Shown: positions 34,667 to 46,665, numbered from the stretch's first letter. The stretch is DNA of 64,000 nt from Oidiodendron maius Zn (GCA_000827325.1 KN832870.1:3658001-3722000), one strand, 5' to 3'. Notes: generated by a model not told the origin, from the sequence alone. Numbers and translations are program-made.

Positions 34667-35517
34667 TTACCACATTCGAGTCTGCCGTAACTTCAGAGGG
34701 GCAGCCTGCTTCGCATTCTGACCTTGACGCGCGAGGACCATGATCTCGAAGGCGTCAATGCGTGACCTCAGAGCAGCATTCTCCTGAGTGAGCACCTTGT
34801 TTCTTTGCTCGAGGTGTCTGATGTACTCTGTTGCCTTCATGAGAATCGTGGCCTGAGAAACAAGAGATATATCAGTTATAAGTCGCAGGAAAACAGGGCA
34901 AGGGAGTAATCTACCTTGTTAAGCTTATGTGCTGGTGCCAAGCCCTGGAGATTTTCCTGTGGCAGGTCCTCGTCCTTGGAGTTCTTGTTCGTTGCTCGTA
35001 GGCTGGGTACAGCGTCCCGCAAGGCGGCGATCTTTTGGTTTAGGTTGGTACGGTAGCGCTTCTCGATCATGTTGTGAGCGTTCTTCCTCCCAGACCGCTT
35101 GACCGTGTCGCTCATCGAGTCCGGTGAACTAGAGCCATCGTCGCCATCAGTCATACTCTTTTTTCGCTTTCGTTTGTTGTTCCCTGTTGCCTCTGGCGAT
35201 GACGATGGCTGGGATAGTTGCTCCGTTGGCTGCATGGTGAACTCTTTGATTCGGGATTCGCGAGCTTGTGGTAACGGCTTTGTTTTCGTTTCTGCATTTT
35301 GGATTTGTGCCTCACTTCCTGGCTGCACGAAACTTAGAGGCGTAGGGGGGAAGAAGTCGTTCGAGAGATCGATTCCGCCGTCGAAGGTAGGCGGCGTGAA
35401 GAGGGGCAGAGCACTGAAGAACAGTGGCTCATCTGGTGCTGGAAACGACCCGAAAACTGCGGACGTGTCTTCTATAGCTCCATCTGTTTCGAAACTTTCC
35501 AATGGGTCTATTGCCAT
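34667..35517 (-). CDS. SREBP-type bHLH transcription factor, soluble
   Basis: Exons 35517-34915 and 34852-34667 join in phase to 262 residues. The N-terminus is acidic and Pro-rich, with a basic K-R-K-R-K-K near 115-120. The bHLH runs from about 143 to 215: basic region with H-N-M-I-E-K-R-Y-R, whose tyrosine (Y155) in place of arginine is the mark of SREBP-class factors, then helix 1, a long loop (N-K-N-S-K-D-E-D-L), and helix 2 (H-K-L-N-K then [11 protein letters not shown]). A short leucine-zipper-like tail follows. There is no membrane segment, unlike SREBP/SrbA, so it resembles the SrbB/HMS1/TYE7 branch that acts in hypoxia and carbon metabolism. The intron splits the HLH just before helix 2. 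Confidence 0.85.
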
Positions 35518-36960
35518 GCTCTAGTTTCTGAACCTACTGATTCAATGTATAGCTCCGGGTACTTCTTGATTGGGACAAACTCGTATCCGCTAGATAGTCC
35601 TACTTCACCCACCAGTCTAACATTCGCAGTTAGGTGACTGAAAGTGGAATTGACAGCTCCTTTGAGTGTCAGATGGGGTCCAATGTTGACTTGGGAGGGA
35701 GGTCGATGTTGCCATGAGAGGGAGCCTATCGAAGCAGGGTTCTATAATATTAGGTTTAGTGTGTGAGGTCGACTTTATTTATTGAAATTAAGGCATCCCT
35801 GGACGGTATGCAGAGAGGGTTTGGGTGCTGCCCAATAATAACCCACTGGTGTGATATAGCTGCCGCGGGGCTTCATCCTGGAGGACCGAAAACCTGAGCG
35901 GAGCTTAGCAGATGGAAATGAACCAACACCTGGCTCCTGGTAGAGAGATAAGGTGCTGTGGGCGGGCTCGATGATCTGAAAGTTGACGTCGCCAGAGCGC
36001 GGCTATTGGATTTGCCTCAAGTATGATGTAATTATAAAGTCCCATGGGATGGTGTGTTGTGTGCCAGAGAGAAGGCAGCCTCTCCCATCCTGTGACGTAG
36101 GAGACCGAACATACCAGAACACCCAAAGGCCTCGTTTGATCGAACGCCAAAGTCAGGTTAAGTTGAGTCGACAATGAAAATGGTAGATAAACTCTTATCA
36201 TGCGTGAGAACGAGTAGCCAATGGCAGCTCCAACCAGATATCTGGCCCGGATGCTTTTTGGAGTATGACTGAGGAATATATATATAATTATGGAGTAGAT
36301 AGAAGGCCACCGATCTGGGACAGAAATTGTCGAGAAATTGGGAGTGACTGTGGCTGCACGCGGCCGCTCCTTAACTATATATACAGATTCAGCAAAGAAT
36401 CTGTCGTGATTTCGGAATAAGGAAATAGGACGGAATCATTTTGTCAGGCCATATCCGACAAATAATCTTTCAAACGCTGCAAAATGGTATCGACGTCAAT
36501 CGATCTCGTTCTAACTAAGCACGGAAATGGCTTCCGGTGCCATGATCACCTTACTCATTTCTGAGCCCTTGAAGCTTCCTCTTTTATACTGCAATGTGGA
36601 GTATCGGGGTATCAATCTAACTAGTACAGTACATCCAGAAGTGCTCCTATCCTATCTTAACATATCAACAGTCATGGTTCTCGCTTCCCATTTCATCCAT
36701 GCTTCCCTTTGCATTTCCAGTATGCTCCTATGTCGTTCCTATCATACAAGAGTTCTTCCACTTCAAGGACAAAGTTGTTTCAGATTCCTAATACTTTCCC
36801 CCTTTACTCTTTTCTTTGCTCATGTTTGAATCGCTTAAATCTGATGAAATCCGGAGCTGGTAGCGATCCCATATTGTCCCCATCATGCAAGCATGGTCAC
36901 ATTAGCTTTGGGATATTTACTTTCGAAGTAAATACCTCTGGTTCAACGCTTCCTTCGTCT
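35518..36960. other. intergenic: bHLH promoter and Zn2Cys6 (II) 3' flank
   Basis: A 1.4-kb gap with no supportable gene. Long intergenic leaders of this kind are common before regulatory genes. Confidence 0.45.
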
Positions 36961-39300
36961 TTACCTTACCGGAAGCTTAAATCCCGACTTCTCTAATATG
37001 CCTCCATCCTCCAGCAGAGGCCGCCCCTGGAAAGGAAATAGCCAGAATAGAGGGTTCTCACTGATATTTTTCACTGGCGTGATGTTGGGAATAATATCCT
37101 CCGGCCGGACATTTAGACTCCAGAGGTTTGTGCTCTTTGTCTTTGGGCGACATGCCAAGTAGATGTCCCCCTCATCGTCGCCGTCATCGTCTGGTAAGCG
37201 TTCGAGGTCGATGCCAATATTCCAAATAGTGCGGAGAAGGAAGATGATCTGGCGAGCGCGTCTAGCAAATCCATGACACTCTGTCATAATCCTTAGGTCT
37301 GACATACCCTGGTTGAGACGTTCTGCACCGGCATGGTGGTTGCCGAAAGCTACGAGATGGGTAATGGTGGAAGAGAGGATGAAGAAAGGGACAAATGAGG
37401 GAGTGCGCCGTAAGGTGTAGAGTTGATTATAGGAGGTTAATAGTGTGGAGATGGCATGCGCGGCTTGATGGCATACGTCTCGCGGTGATACTCCTGAACT
37501 TGCAATATCTAGTTTAATGAATGGACGGAAGAGGAGGAGGATGGCGTAGTGGTAGTACATGCTGAAAAGCCGTTATTTCTCTCCTTGAATTTGCGTGCTT
37601 TGACTTACTGGCTGAAGAGCACAGCGGGTGTAAAATTATGTCCCAACTTCAGAACCGCGGGAATCGAGTCATACCACCGGAGGTATTTGGTATACACCCG
37701 GAGAAGAGATTTACTTGTGATTGGTTCTCCAGGGGAATATAGGACATAAAGAGATTGATGAACTATTTCTGAGAGTTCGCAGAATGTCTTGTAGACGCTC
37801 TGAACATTTGACGGTTGAGTATAACTAGGTGCGAGAGGAGAACGGTCGTGTGGAGCATCTGAATTTCCTGTTAGCTGTTTCGGTTACCGGACATTTGAAG
37901 TGCCTTTACCCTCTCCTGAATATGGTACCCATGGTGATGCTTCAATATCTTCGAGAATATCAGGCTTGGGCGGAAGAGATATAGTAACTGAAGTGTGGGG
38001 TAGCTTCCCAACGCTAAGAGACCAGCACCTTTATTCAGTATAGTTAGCATCTGAATGAAGAGAAGATCTAGATATTATCTTACTGATCAAGAGAGAATGC
38101 GCCCCAGAATGTAGCACAACGTACTGTGCGCTCATCATTCATCTCACTTCCCTTATCTCTACTCATATCCAAGTGCAGTCCCATTTCTACAGCTAGGCTT
38201 ATTGACTGGCTAGAGTAGAAAATGCTGCTGCTTGTATGGCCTCGGCTAGCTTCCCGAATCGACATAAGTCCAAGGGCTTGAATCGTTGTCAAATGATGAT
38301 GATCTTTCTCTTGCTCAAAAAGCCTGACTGATTCGGCAAAGAAGTGATCCCCAGCAGTAGAACTGTCATTTGGGTCTGCCCGAGTGGCATAATGGGTAGA
38401 GCACCTAGATCCGACAGCAAGCAAGGCGTTTACAAGCATCGAAGAGCAGTACCGCGGAATTCCATCCCGAAAATCTCGCAAGAACATTCTTTGGTCCAAC
38501 GTGGCAAAAGTCGGATATTCCCAGCAGAAATATAAGGCCACGAGGTGTTGTATAAGATCCGCTTCAGAGGTCACACTTGTCCATGGTGTCGGATAGTTCG
38601 GAGGCTCCAGGTTTCCATATGACCCAGAACCAAGAAAAATAGCTCTTCCCCCGTCGCTCATAATATCTGCAGTCACATCTCTATGGAACGGAATGTTTGA
38701 TTGCTGATTCCATGTATTGTCCAGAGAGGGACTCCATGCCATCGTTTCTGGCTGTGAAGCTTCAGCAACTGATTGCGCCGTACTGCTTTCGCCTGTCCAT
38801 TCCGGCCATGAACTTGCCCTCAAATTGGACTGAGAAGTTTCGCTGAACGGAGCAGTCGAATATGACGAACTGGCAACGCTACCCCTTGAGGGTGCAGCCT
38901 CTGTAGACGGCGAAGACTTTCCCGTATTCAGCCTTCCCGTTATTGATTCTATGGTCTCACCCCTTCGAAGTTGCTCGAGGACCTGCTCTGACTCGTCGGA
39001 AACCAAGGCCGTGAAGACTCGCTCATTCAAGGACTGCAGCGCTTTCAGGCGGTCGATTTCCGTTCGCATTTCCTCTTTGGACTGTCGAACGGGAATCTCG
39101 TAAACGCATTGTATGCCTTTCAACGAGGCACATCTTCCGCAGGGTGTCTGACCATCGCACTGCACAGGGAATCAGCACGGACACGGTGATCGTGGACAAC
39201 AAAAGGAGCTCACTTTTGTTCTCTTTTTCCTGCACTCGGTACACGCATTGGGCGTCACCAGCCCAAGTCCTCGCCGTCTCTTGGCATTTCCTTCCTCCAT
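36961..39300 (-). CDS. Zn2Cys6 transcription factor with fungal-specific TF domain (II)
   Basis: Exons 39300-39214, 39159-38084, 38028-37910, 37858-37609 and 37561-36961 join in phase to 710 residues. The Zn2Cys6 cluster (C20, C23, C30, C36, C39, C47) is split by the first intron right before C30. A coiled region (E-E-M-R-T-E-I-D-R-L-K) and Ser-rich linker follow. The TF domain begins near 225 with L-V-A-L-Y-F-C-W-E-Y-P and has S-L-D-Q-C-W-S-L-S-V-G-K and H-M-Y-Y-H-Y-A-I-L-L-L-F, typical of the XlnR/NirA-like class. The last codons before the stop contain GTAAGG, so a further small exon downstream cannot be ruled out. The target pathway is unknown. Confidence 0.87.
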
Positions 39301-39727
39301 GATTTAGACCACAAGAAGATGCTGTGCTCTTGGACTCTGGCGATGTCGAGGAGAGGACCAAGACTCTTTTTATTTATGCAGGGTCCCTGAATAATGACGT
39401 CGGCAGGGTCTGTTACGAACCCGGCAGAGAGGGGCCTCGAGCAGGGTAGACATCGCAGTGGTACCTGCCAGCTCGCCCAAATTTGTATGGGAAAACAAGT
39501 ACCCTGACTACGGATCTTCGTCACAGGGCTACCAACCCATGTATCCTGGACAGCGAGCTAAACCTGTAAGTAACCAATTTTAGGCTTTAGCATCCTTAGG
39601 TAATTGGTGGGGTAGAGCGAGTCACGTGCGTTCAGCCTAACGCATCGCGACGTCGTCGAGGGGCGAGTTTGATGGTGGAGTGGAGGCGCAGCACGGCAGA
39701 TGTCGAATGAAGATTCACTGAGTGCGA
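39301..39727. promoter_or_regulatory. divergent promoter, Zn2Cys6 (II) / hydrolase-SnoaL gene
   Basis: A 427-base gap between divergent starts, with a TCACGTG site at about 39623 in an otherwise GC-rich stretch. Being divergent from a regulator makes the gene at 39728 a candidate target. Confidence 0.45.
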
Positions 39728-41284
39728 ATGGGAATGGCTGCTAACGACAATCTAGGGCAAACTAGCCTATCCCGAGTAGAGCCTTTCAATCCTGCTTTTC
39801 TCGCTGCTAATGTAAGACTGCAGCGACCGCTTTCGAGGCGTGGCAAGGGACCCGGCCTCGTGATTTTCATTCCAAGGCAGGATGAAAGAGTCTCAGTATC
39901 AAAGGAGACTCTAGATCCAGTGCCGCTCCAGAAATGGGCCGAAGAGGGATTTGCCGTGATCGAGATTACTGTCAGCTACAGGACTACCCACCCAGCTAGA
40001 GATGTCCTAAATGTACATGATGCCTGTGAGAGAGGCACCGAGGCCTTAAAGGCTTTACCAGAATGTACCTTTGACGGGAAATTGTGTGCTATAGGTAGTT
40101 AACCGAACATTTCTATCCTTTTCTTGATCAGCAAGTTCAGTTGTCTTGCCCTGGAAGTGAAAGTATGTGTGTCTTGGTAATCACAGCTGACTTGTATTCT
40201 TCGGAAAAAGTTTATGACCTTGAAGTCGACCTTGGCACAACTGCAATCTGGGACTTCTGGCGGACGGTCTGGAGAACCCCAGGCCTTTCAGCAGTCGTAT
40301 TCTTTGGGAATCGGGTCACCCCGGCCTCTCATTCTGACCAACTCACGCATGAGGCTCCTCTTATGATACATAGCGTGAGAAGCATGCTTAGTGGGATGAA
40401 TCGAACGAACGACATTACTCATGTCTATGAATCTGCATCATCTCCAAACTTTGTACTTCCATATCACGAACATTACCAGCCGGGACCGGCCGGGGTGGCA
40501 CATTCGCGAAGCTTGGGTTTTATCAAGAAACACCTTGGCGGGCCGTATTTTGATCTTGAAGTCATTTGGGATGAGCACACGTTATATGAGTTTGGAGAAC
40601 GGAATGTCGAAAAGACCATGGCCACAATGGTGGCAGAGCCGTATGTAAACCACGTACCTACTGTATGTTCCCTCCTTGTCAAATACTCCACATTCCTCTG
40701 CCAGATTGTACTGATATCGGCCACTTAGTTGACAGGTGGTGTCGGTCGAGCTAGCCTAACCGCCTTCTATCGAGACCATTTCATATTCAACAATCCACCA
40801 GATACGAAACTTGAGCTTATAAGTCGAACGGTAGGCATCGACCGTATTATCGACGAGTTTATCTTCAGTTTTACGCACACCAAGGTTGTTGATTGGCTGT
40901 AAGCTACTCCCCGCTTGCTACTCCCCGCTGCCTAACACATATCTCAGGGTCCCTGGCATTCCTCCTACGCAAAAGCACGTCCGTGTCCCATTCACATCCA
41001 TAGTTAACATCCGAGGCGATCGACTTTACCACGAACATATAGCCTGGGACCAGGCTTCGGTCCTACGACAGCTCGGCCTGCTTCCTGAATATCTGCCTTT
41101 CCCCTATCCTCTGCCTAATGGCCAGCTGCCGGCAAAGGGCAAAAGATTTGAGTACAGAGTACCGGCAGTTGGGGTAGATACGAGCTCTAAAATGACTGAT
41201 GAAGGAAGCGTGGCGAGTAATGGGCTGCTAAATGACATGAAGGATGACGGATGGGCAATACGGGAAGTGGATGGTGTTGATTGA
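39728..41284 (+). CDS. dienelactone hydrolase-like/SnoaL-like fusion protein
   Basis: Exons 39728-40094, 40187-40662, 40729-40898 and 40948-41284 join in phase to 449 residues. The first intron is the least certain: the donor GTAGTT and acceptor CACAG were chosen because they alone fit phase without a stop. The C-terminal half (about 200-440) is a SnoaL/NTF2-like fold with A-E-P-Y-V-N-H-V-P-T-L-T-G-G-V-G, F-Y-R-D-H-F and the H-I-A-W-D-Q-A-S-V-L-R-Q-L-G-L-L motif, as in fungal carboxymethylenebutenolidase-like proteins. The N-terminal half resembles the start of a hydrolase, but I see no clear nucleophile elbow and it is short. The SnoaL half may therefore be the active part. The stop codon lies at the edge of a repeat that follows. 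Confidence 0.65.
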
Positions 41285-41945
41285 TTGAATGAGCCTTACT
41301 TTAACTAGCTAAATAAAGCTATAAAGTACCATATTAGTCTTATCCCTAGGAATACTATTTAATAGAATAAAATTATAGGCTCTATCTTTCCCATTGACTC
41401 AATAATTCCTCGTTGCCCGCTAATGCTCACCGATTTTCCACTAGAATCAATCGTGCGACAAGGCCCAGGCTACCCGGAACTAACTCAGTCGGCCTGATTG
41501 TTCGATCCAACGTACAACCACTCCTGCTCCCCTACAGTATTAAGTAGTCGTATTACATCGATCCCTCCTCTTGCCTACAAGGACAGACTGGGGACTTGAA
41601 CTCGGCTGCTCTAATCCAGTACAGAAGCTGACTAGTCCCTGCCTGGCCCATATGGAACTAGACTAAAGCAGTGCTCTCTGCCTTCTGTAAATTCTGATGT
41701 ATTTTTAAGGTCGTACAACCTGGAGGTCGTCGAATAAGATCCTAATGATCCTCTCTCTCTTTGCCCTTCTCCTAGCTGCCTCCTGGTTGACCGTGTCCTG
41801 CTCCTTCCCACCTCTGTGTCCACTCCTGTAGAATCTGTTTCTCTTCCGTACGATCACTCTGCTACGCTTCCCGCTGTTGCACCCGCGCCCTCCGTAGCTG
41901 CCCCGTGTCTTGGCTCTCTCGGCTGGTCTTGATTTCAGCCTGGCT
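41276..41945. repeat. dispersed repeat, copy 1 (long)
   Basis: This stretch shares its first 210 bases and last 70 bases with copy 2 at about 42838-43135, in the same orientation. Shared marks include TTGATTGAT near the left edge, TAACTAGCTA-like, GGCTCT-T and CTAGAA-CA blocks, and AGCTGCCCC near the right. The longer copy has an internal part that copy 2 lacks. The TGATTGATTGAATG left edge overlaps the stop codon of the hydrolase/SnoaL gene. The class is unknown: a solo LTR-like or SINE-like non-coding element are both possible. It is old and diverged. Confidence 0.6.
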
Positions 41946-42107
41946 CTGATTACAGGGTAGGCCCGTGAATAATAGGTAGGTATAGATTAGGGAAACATCA
42001 TCTGGAATGCTTCTCTACGATTCTAATTTACGCACAGAGATATCATTCGAGTGCCTATGTTTGATTTGAGTTAGGATATTAGGTGATGGATAGGAATTTT
42101 TGTCTAG

Positions 42108-42740
42108 TTAACACATTCCGAGACCAGCAAAGCACTCAAAACGTCTCTCAGTGCTTTGCTCTTCAAACCCTATGCACTTCCAGCAACTAAAGATCCCTTC
42201 TGGGTCATACTTCTTCTTGATCTCGCTCAATCTTTCGTAACTCTCTCCCCACCACGCCTCTTTCCAATTCTCGGTCCAGGGACTAGCTTCGTTTAAATAC
42301 ACGCCACCTTCTGGTGTCATTTTCTCTGCGTCTCGGGATAATGAATTGGCTTGCTGGATGATAGAATTTCTCTCCTCTAACGTACTGTTCCAAGGTAGGA
42401 TGAATGGATATCCTAACTCCCAGATACTGTCCCGCCATGCAGGTGATGCGGAAGTGGAGCCTGCAACCAAGGGGTAGAGATATGGCGTTGTGAAAGAAAT
42501 GTACGGTGACAAGCCGGCTACAAGTGTCTTAAGGAAATATAAGAGCTTCGCTCGTCCTACAGCGAAAGTGAACTGTGAGGCCGAGATTAGTCGCCCGCTG
42601 GTGAATTGGGAGCGTCCAACTGGAACCTCATATTTAAGAACGTATTACATGTAAAAGCTATACCAGGAAGGAGAAGTTTCAATTATGGCGATTTCGCCAT
42701 TAGCGCGAACGAAATTTGCCGCTTGTGCCATTGAAGCCTC
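42108..42740 (-). pseudogene. truncated FAD-linked oxidoreductase (BBE type), C-terminal remnant
   Basis: The minus strand reads the C-terminal third of a VAO/BBE-type FAD oxidoreductase: S-P-S-W-Y-S-F-Y, then V-P-V-G-R-S-Q-F-T-S-G-R-L-I-S, then the berberine-bridge C-terminus with Y-L-N-E-A-S-P, W-x-x-x-W-W-G and Y-D-P-E-G-I-F-S-C. A splice acceptor seems preserved at 42741. An in-frame TAA at 42645-42647 interrupts the frame, and the FAD-binding N-terminal half is absent. Copy 2 of the dispersed repeat starts about 100 bases beyond. This is a host gene cut down after repeat insertion or rearrangement. Confidence 0.75.
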
Positions 42741-42837
42741 CTACAGCTGAAATAATCTTCCCAAATGTTTACAACTTTTACCTACATTTCAACTTCAACA
42801 GAAATCCATACGGTAGATTAGGCAAGTGAGGCATTTT

Positions 42838-43135
42838 GATTGATCGATTGAATCTTACTCTAGCTAGCTAAAATATAACTATGCAGTATCCCTATTAGTC
42901 CTGTCCCCAGGAAAACTTTGATATAGAATAAAAGCCTAGGCTCTTTCTTTCTATCTAGCTTAACAATCCCTCACTACCTGCTATTGCTCACTAATTTTAA
43001 CTAGAACCATTAGTACAATAAGGTCCTAGCTGCCTGGAACTGACCTAGTCTGCTTCCTGCTGTAGTAGCCACTTCCTCTCAAAGCTGCCCCTATATTTAA
43101 GATCTCTTAAGCTAGTCTTAATTTCACGGCGGTTA
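42838..43135. repeat. dispersed repeat, copy 2 (short)
   Basis: A shorter direct-orientation relative of the repeat at 41276-41945, lacking an internal block. Differences between the copies are mostly C/T and G/A, as expected of RIP or deamination. It lies directly upstream of the broken oxidoreductase. Confidence 0.6.
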
Positions 43136-43513
43136 ATGAGAACTCAGTACCATCGAAGGATGGGTTGTAGGTTTGAGGCAATTGATACCATCAACACATT
43201 CAGAGATTCACCCGGACCCTAAATTTTATAATATAGGTCTGGTCATTGCACTCTCATTCTGTCTAGTACTCCTTTGAATACCCATTTTGATCAGATTAAT
43301 CACCAAGCGTTCTCATATAGCCCTACGCAACGCCGAAGGCAACATTCAATAATCTATACTTTGCTAATGCTTCGTGACTGTAAGCTTTCCTCAACGCCTG
43401 ATCAGGTCGCAAACTAGTAGTGCCATGGCATAGTGTGGACGCGAATTCCAATTATGCCCCAACGCCGACCACAACTTGGAGAAAGCCAGTCCAATATTCT
43501 TTCTGAAAAGCAC
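43136..43513. other. intergenic
   Basis: 3' flank of the IWS1 gene and the end of the repeat island. No gene seen. Confidence 0.5.
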
Positions 43514-44985
43514 TTATCGCTTTTTTGTTTGCTTTGCAGTCATCTTCCTGAACGCCTCCATGCCTCCCGCACCAATTGGTCTAGCTGCCGGATCCATGCC
43601 TTTACTGGCATCGAATGTGCTCTGAGGAGCAATGGTGTAGCTGGCGTTGGAAGCCTCGATCCTAGCTCTGTTGCTTCGGTTCGGCTGGGCAAGAATTCGT
43701 TCACGTTCAATATCACGTTGGGACAACCCAGTGCGCTGTGAAAATTGAGAGGGTTGAGTTCCAGAAGGCCGGAGAGCAAGTTGCGCGGCTCTGAAAATTG
43801 TCAGCTGAAGGGGTTTCATAACTCAAAAGAGATACATACTGATGATCATACTCCTTAGTCATGACCTTGCGCTTCTTGTAATCATCACTTCGCTTCAAGA
43901 TTGGTCTTGACCACTCTCCCACCAGGCGCTCGGCAATTCTCTTGATAGTCATCTCCGGTCTCTTGCTCTTTGTGTAGTACAGCACTACTTTTCCAATGCC
44001 GCTGCTGAGTAATGCCTCTTTCTCGATTGGGAGACGTGTAAGGGCAGAGAATAACTCTCGTTGGATGTTATAGGCGGGCAGGCTTCCGTCATTCAATGGC
44101 TCAAGGAAGAATTTAACGGACTGTAGGAAGTTGGTATCGGGATCGACAATAGAGTGCTGGACGGTATTTCGGTTCAGCAAAGCGACAACCTCTGGAAGTA
44201 GCATCAACTTGTGGATAGCTGGCTTGCCCTGATCTCTGGCTGTGTTGTCTGCCTCGCATGCTTTCTCCATTCGAATCTTGAGAGCAGCGATCTCTTCATC
44301 AAAGGCCTCTTCGAGGTCCTGGAAGACTGTTAGATTGGAGACCTTCTGGAGAGGAGGGGTGGATGGGTGTAGTGTTTAAACTTACCACTTCGTCCTTCTT
44401 CCGTCGCCTTTTGTTAGGATTTTTCAGAGCCGCATCCATTGCCCTATCCAGAGCTCTCCGTCTTCTCTCCTCCGGAGTCAGATCCTCTTCATTCTCAGGA
44501 GTCGGAGCCTTGCGTTCCTTGGCGCGCTCTCGTTCCTTCCTGTCGCCTTCAATCCGTACACTCTTGGGTTTGCGAATCCTCTTTCCTTCAATCTGCTGTC
44601 CATCTGGATCTTCATCCTCATCTCTGGCCCGTTTCTTCTTCTTCTCTCGCTTGCCCTCCTTTGCTTTCTTTCCCTCGCCATCACCAGTCTTCTTTCTCTT
44701 AGCCGCCTTAAGTGTACGTGCAACATCCTCATCTATGTCAACCAAAGGCCGATCCTCCAGAGCTATCGTAGTGGGGTCGAAGTTGGCAAATTCATCCTCA
44801 TCGACTTCAGAGAGTTCGGACTCGTTATCTGATAGGGCATTGTCTTCATTGTCCTCTTTAGGGGTCTCAGCTGCGGCAGGAGGCGATTCTTGTTCTTCTG
44901 ACATGGACCTATCCTCATCTCCTGCAGCATGTCCAGCTTCAGGGAGCGGCGTGGGCGGCTGAGAACCAAGGTCGGATTCTGACAT
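43514..44985 (-). CDS. IWS1: transcription elongation factor IWS1/SPN1
   Basis: Exons 44985-44386, 44318-43840 and 43790-43514 join in phase to 451 residues. Residues 1-200 are acidic then strongly basic (E-K-K-K-K-R-A-R-D-E and many K/R runs) and disordered. The conserved core from about 201 to 345 is a TFIIS-N-like helical domain, with L-E-P-L-N-D-G-S-L-P-A-Y-N-I-Q, L-P-I-E, L-L-S-S-G-I-G-K-V-V and R-I-A-E-R-L-V-G-E-W-S-R-P-I. This is IWS1/SPN1, which binds SPT6 and RNA polymerase II during elongation in the nucleus. The short C-terminal tail has L-S-Q-R-D-I-E-R-E-R. It shares a promoter with the BRR6-like gene. Confidence 0.93.
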
Positions 44986-45303
44986 TGTGGGCTACCCGTC
45001 TCGACAGAAATCGATAATGTATAGGAGTGATCAGGATTCGATGACAAAAGCACTCACCGCAGGAAGTTGTCGAAGAATAGTAAGAGATAGGGCTTAACGA
45101 GTCAGAAGTAGAAGGCGTTTGTGAGTGAGGGAGACGAGTTGAGATGTGGGTGGTTGATAATGCTGGCGGTTCTTGATATTTCCAGATCCCGGTCACGCTA
45201 ATTGTTATCGCCTAAGGCACTCAGTTAGCTCGCAATGTTTATTTACATCGAGACCACAACTTCCCTAAACATTGCCACTTGCCGTTTTGCACGCAGTATC
45301 GCT
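44986..45303. promoter_or_regulatory. short divergent promoter, IWS1 / BRR6-like gene
   Basis: Only 318 bases separate the two starts, so both promoters must overlap. An in-frame ATG at 45235 could give the BRR6-like protein 23 more residues. Confidence 0.6.
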
Positions 45304-46665
45304 ATGTTCAACAATTCGCAAAAACGATCGCACGAGAGTCCTATGGACTGGGAATGGCAAACCAAGGGTCCGACTGACCCTAATTCTCCATTCCTCCAGT
45401 CTAAGCTACAAAACATAAAGGGTAAGTTCTCTGTCGATTGCCTACTATCTAACAGCTTAACTCACTTTCAAATAGGAGCGTTCGAGCCTCGCCCTCAGAG
45501 CTCTTTTATGAACCCCACTTCAACAGTTGCACCCCCATTTCGAAATCCTTCGTTTACTACCCCTCGAAAACCATTTGACCAAGATTTATTCTCTGAGGTC
45601 TCCGGAGCTGAATCGTCGCCAGCAGACAATGCAGATGCAGAAGATACACCAGAACCCCAGTCTTCCAAAGTCGTGATGGCCTTCACTAGCGGGCTTTCAG
45701 ACAAGAAGCCCATCTTCGGGAAGTACGGCGCTGGGTTTACCGGTTTCAGCCCAGGACGAGAGCAGCGAAAGAACAGATTTTCGAATGCGGTCGCCAATAA
45801 AGTACGAAAGCGGAAACGGGTAGACAGAGACAATGCCGCACTCATAGGGATACGGGGTTCAGATTCCGACTCGGAATATGATTCAAGATCGAAAAGCCAC
45901 AAACAAAATGGACCTTCAAAGAGCTGGCTCTGGCGGGTGCTACATGACATTGAATCGCACCCAAACTTACCAAACGTCTTGTCCTACTACGCACAGCTGA
46001 TTCTGAACCTTTTCTTTCTCTGCCTCACAATATTTGCAGTCTGGACATTCTGGTCGACCATAAAGGGTGATGTTGACAAAGCATCCGAGGAGGCTACTGC
46101 TGTCGTCGTTGCAGAGATGGCAAAGTGCGCCAGGGATTATGTGGACAACGGTTGCTCAAGTGAAAGTCGGCCCCCAGCACTCGAAGCTGTCTGCGACAAC
46201 TGGGCACACTGCATGAACCGCGACCCGAACTCTGTTGGTAGGGCCAAGATCAGCGCCCATACGTTTGCTCAGATATTCAATAGCTTCATCGAGCCAATTA
46301 GCTGGAAAGCCGTAGTATGACCACCCTTCCTTGTTTAACGGAAAGATGCTAACCAGCCTACACAGGTTTTTTCGTGCATAATAATTACGGTGTGCCTCCT
46401 CGCCAACAACCTAGCATTTGGATTATTCAGGTCGAAAGGCCACATGCCACCGGCGCCGCAGTATTTCCCTCCGCCAACCCCACAAACCTTCCAGTGGGGC
46501 GCCCCTCCTCAAACTCCCCATCACCCTCAGGCCTATGATATTTACTCCGGAACGCCATTTCCACAGATCATGCCAAGCCAGGGACCTGGGGAAAGAAGCC
46601 CGAGCAAAGGCTCCAGAAGTCCAAGTAAAGGGAGCCGAAGTCCTCGCAAGGGGGAGATATATTAG
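45304..46665 (+). CDS. BRL1: BRR6/BRL1-like nuclear envelope protein
   Basis: Exons 45304-45421, 45476-46314 and 46366-46665 join in phase to 418 residues. The N-terminal 190 residues are disordered. Then follow a first membrane segment (about 213-233), a luminal loop with four conserved cysteines (C257, C266, C279, C285), and a second membrane segment (about 320-341) that is formed across the last splice junction. This TM-cysteine loop-TM layout is the BRR6/BRL1 family, essential for nuclear pore insertion in yeasts. The tail is Pro-rich, ending in repeated S-P-S-K-G-S-R units. The ATG at 45304 is chosen because conserved-looking sequence (K-R-S-H-E-S-P-M-D-W-E-W) begins there. The 54-base first intron lacks stops and keeps frame. 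Confidence 0.88.

Noticed and set aside
41580-41660. GTTCAAGTC-like B box on the minus strand inside repeat copy 1
   Set aside because: The T-arm stem does not pair. It may hint at a SINE-like origin of the repeat but does not support a tRNA gene.
44363-44962. 199-codon plus-strand frame, Ser/Phe/Leu-rich
   Set aside because: It is antisense to the acidic/basic N-terminus of IWS1 and is explained by its codon composition.
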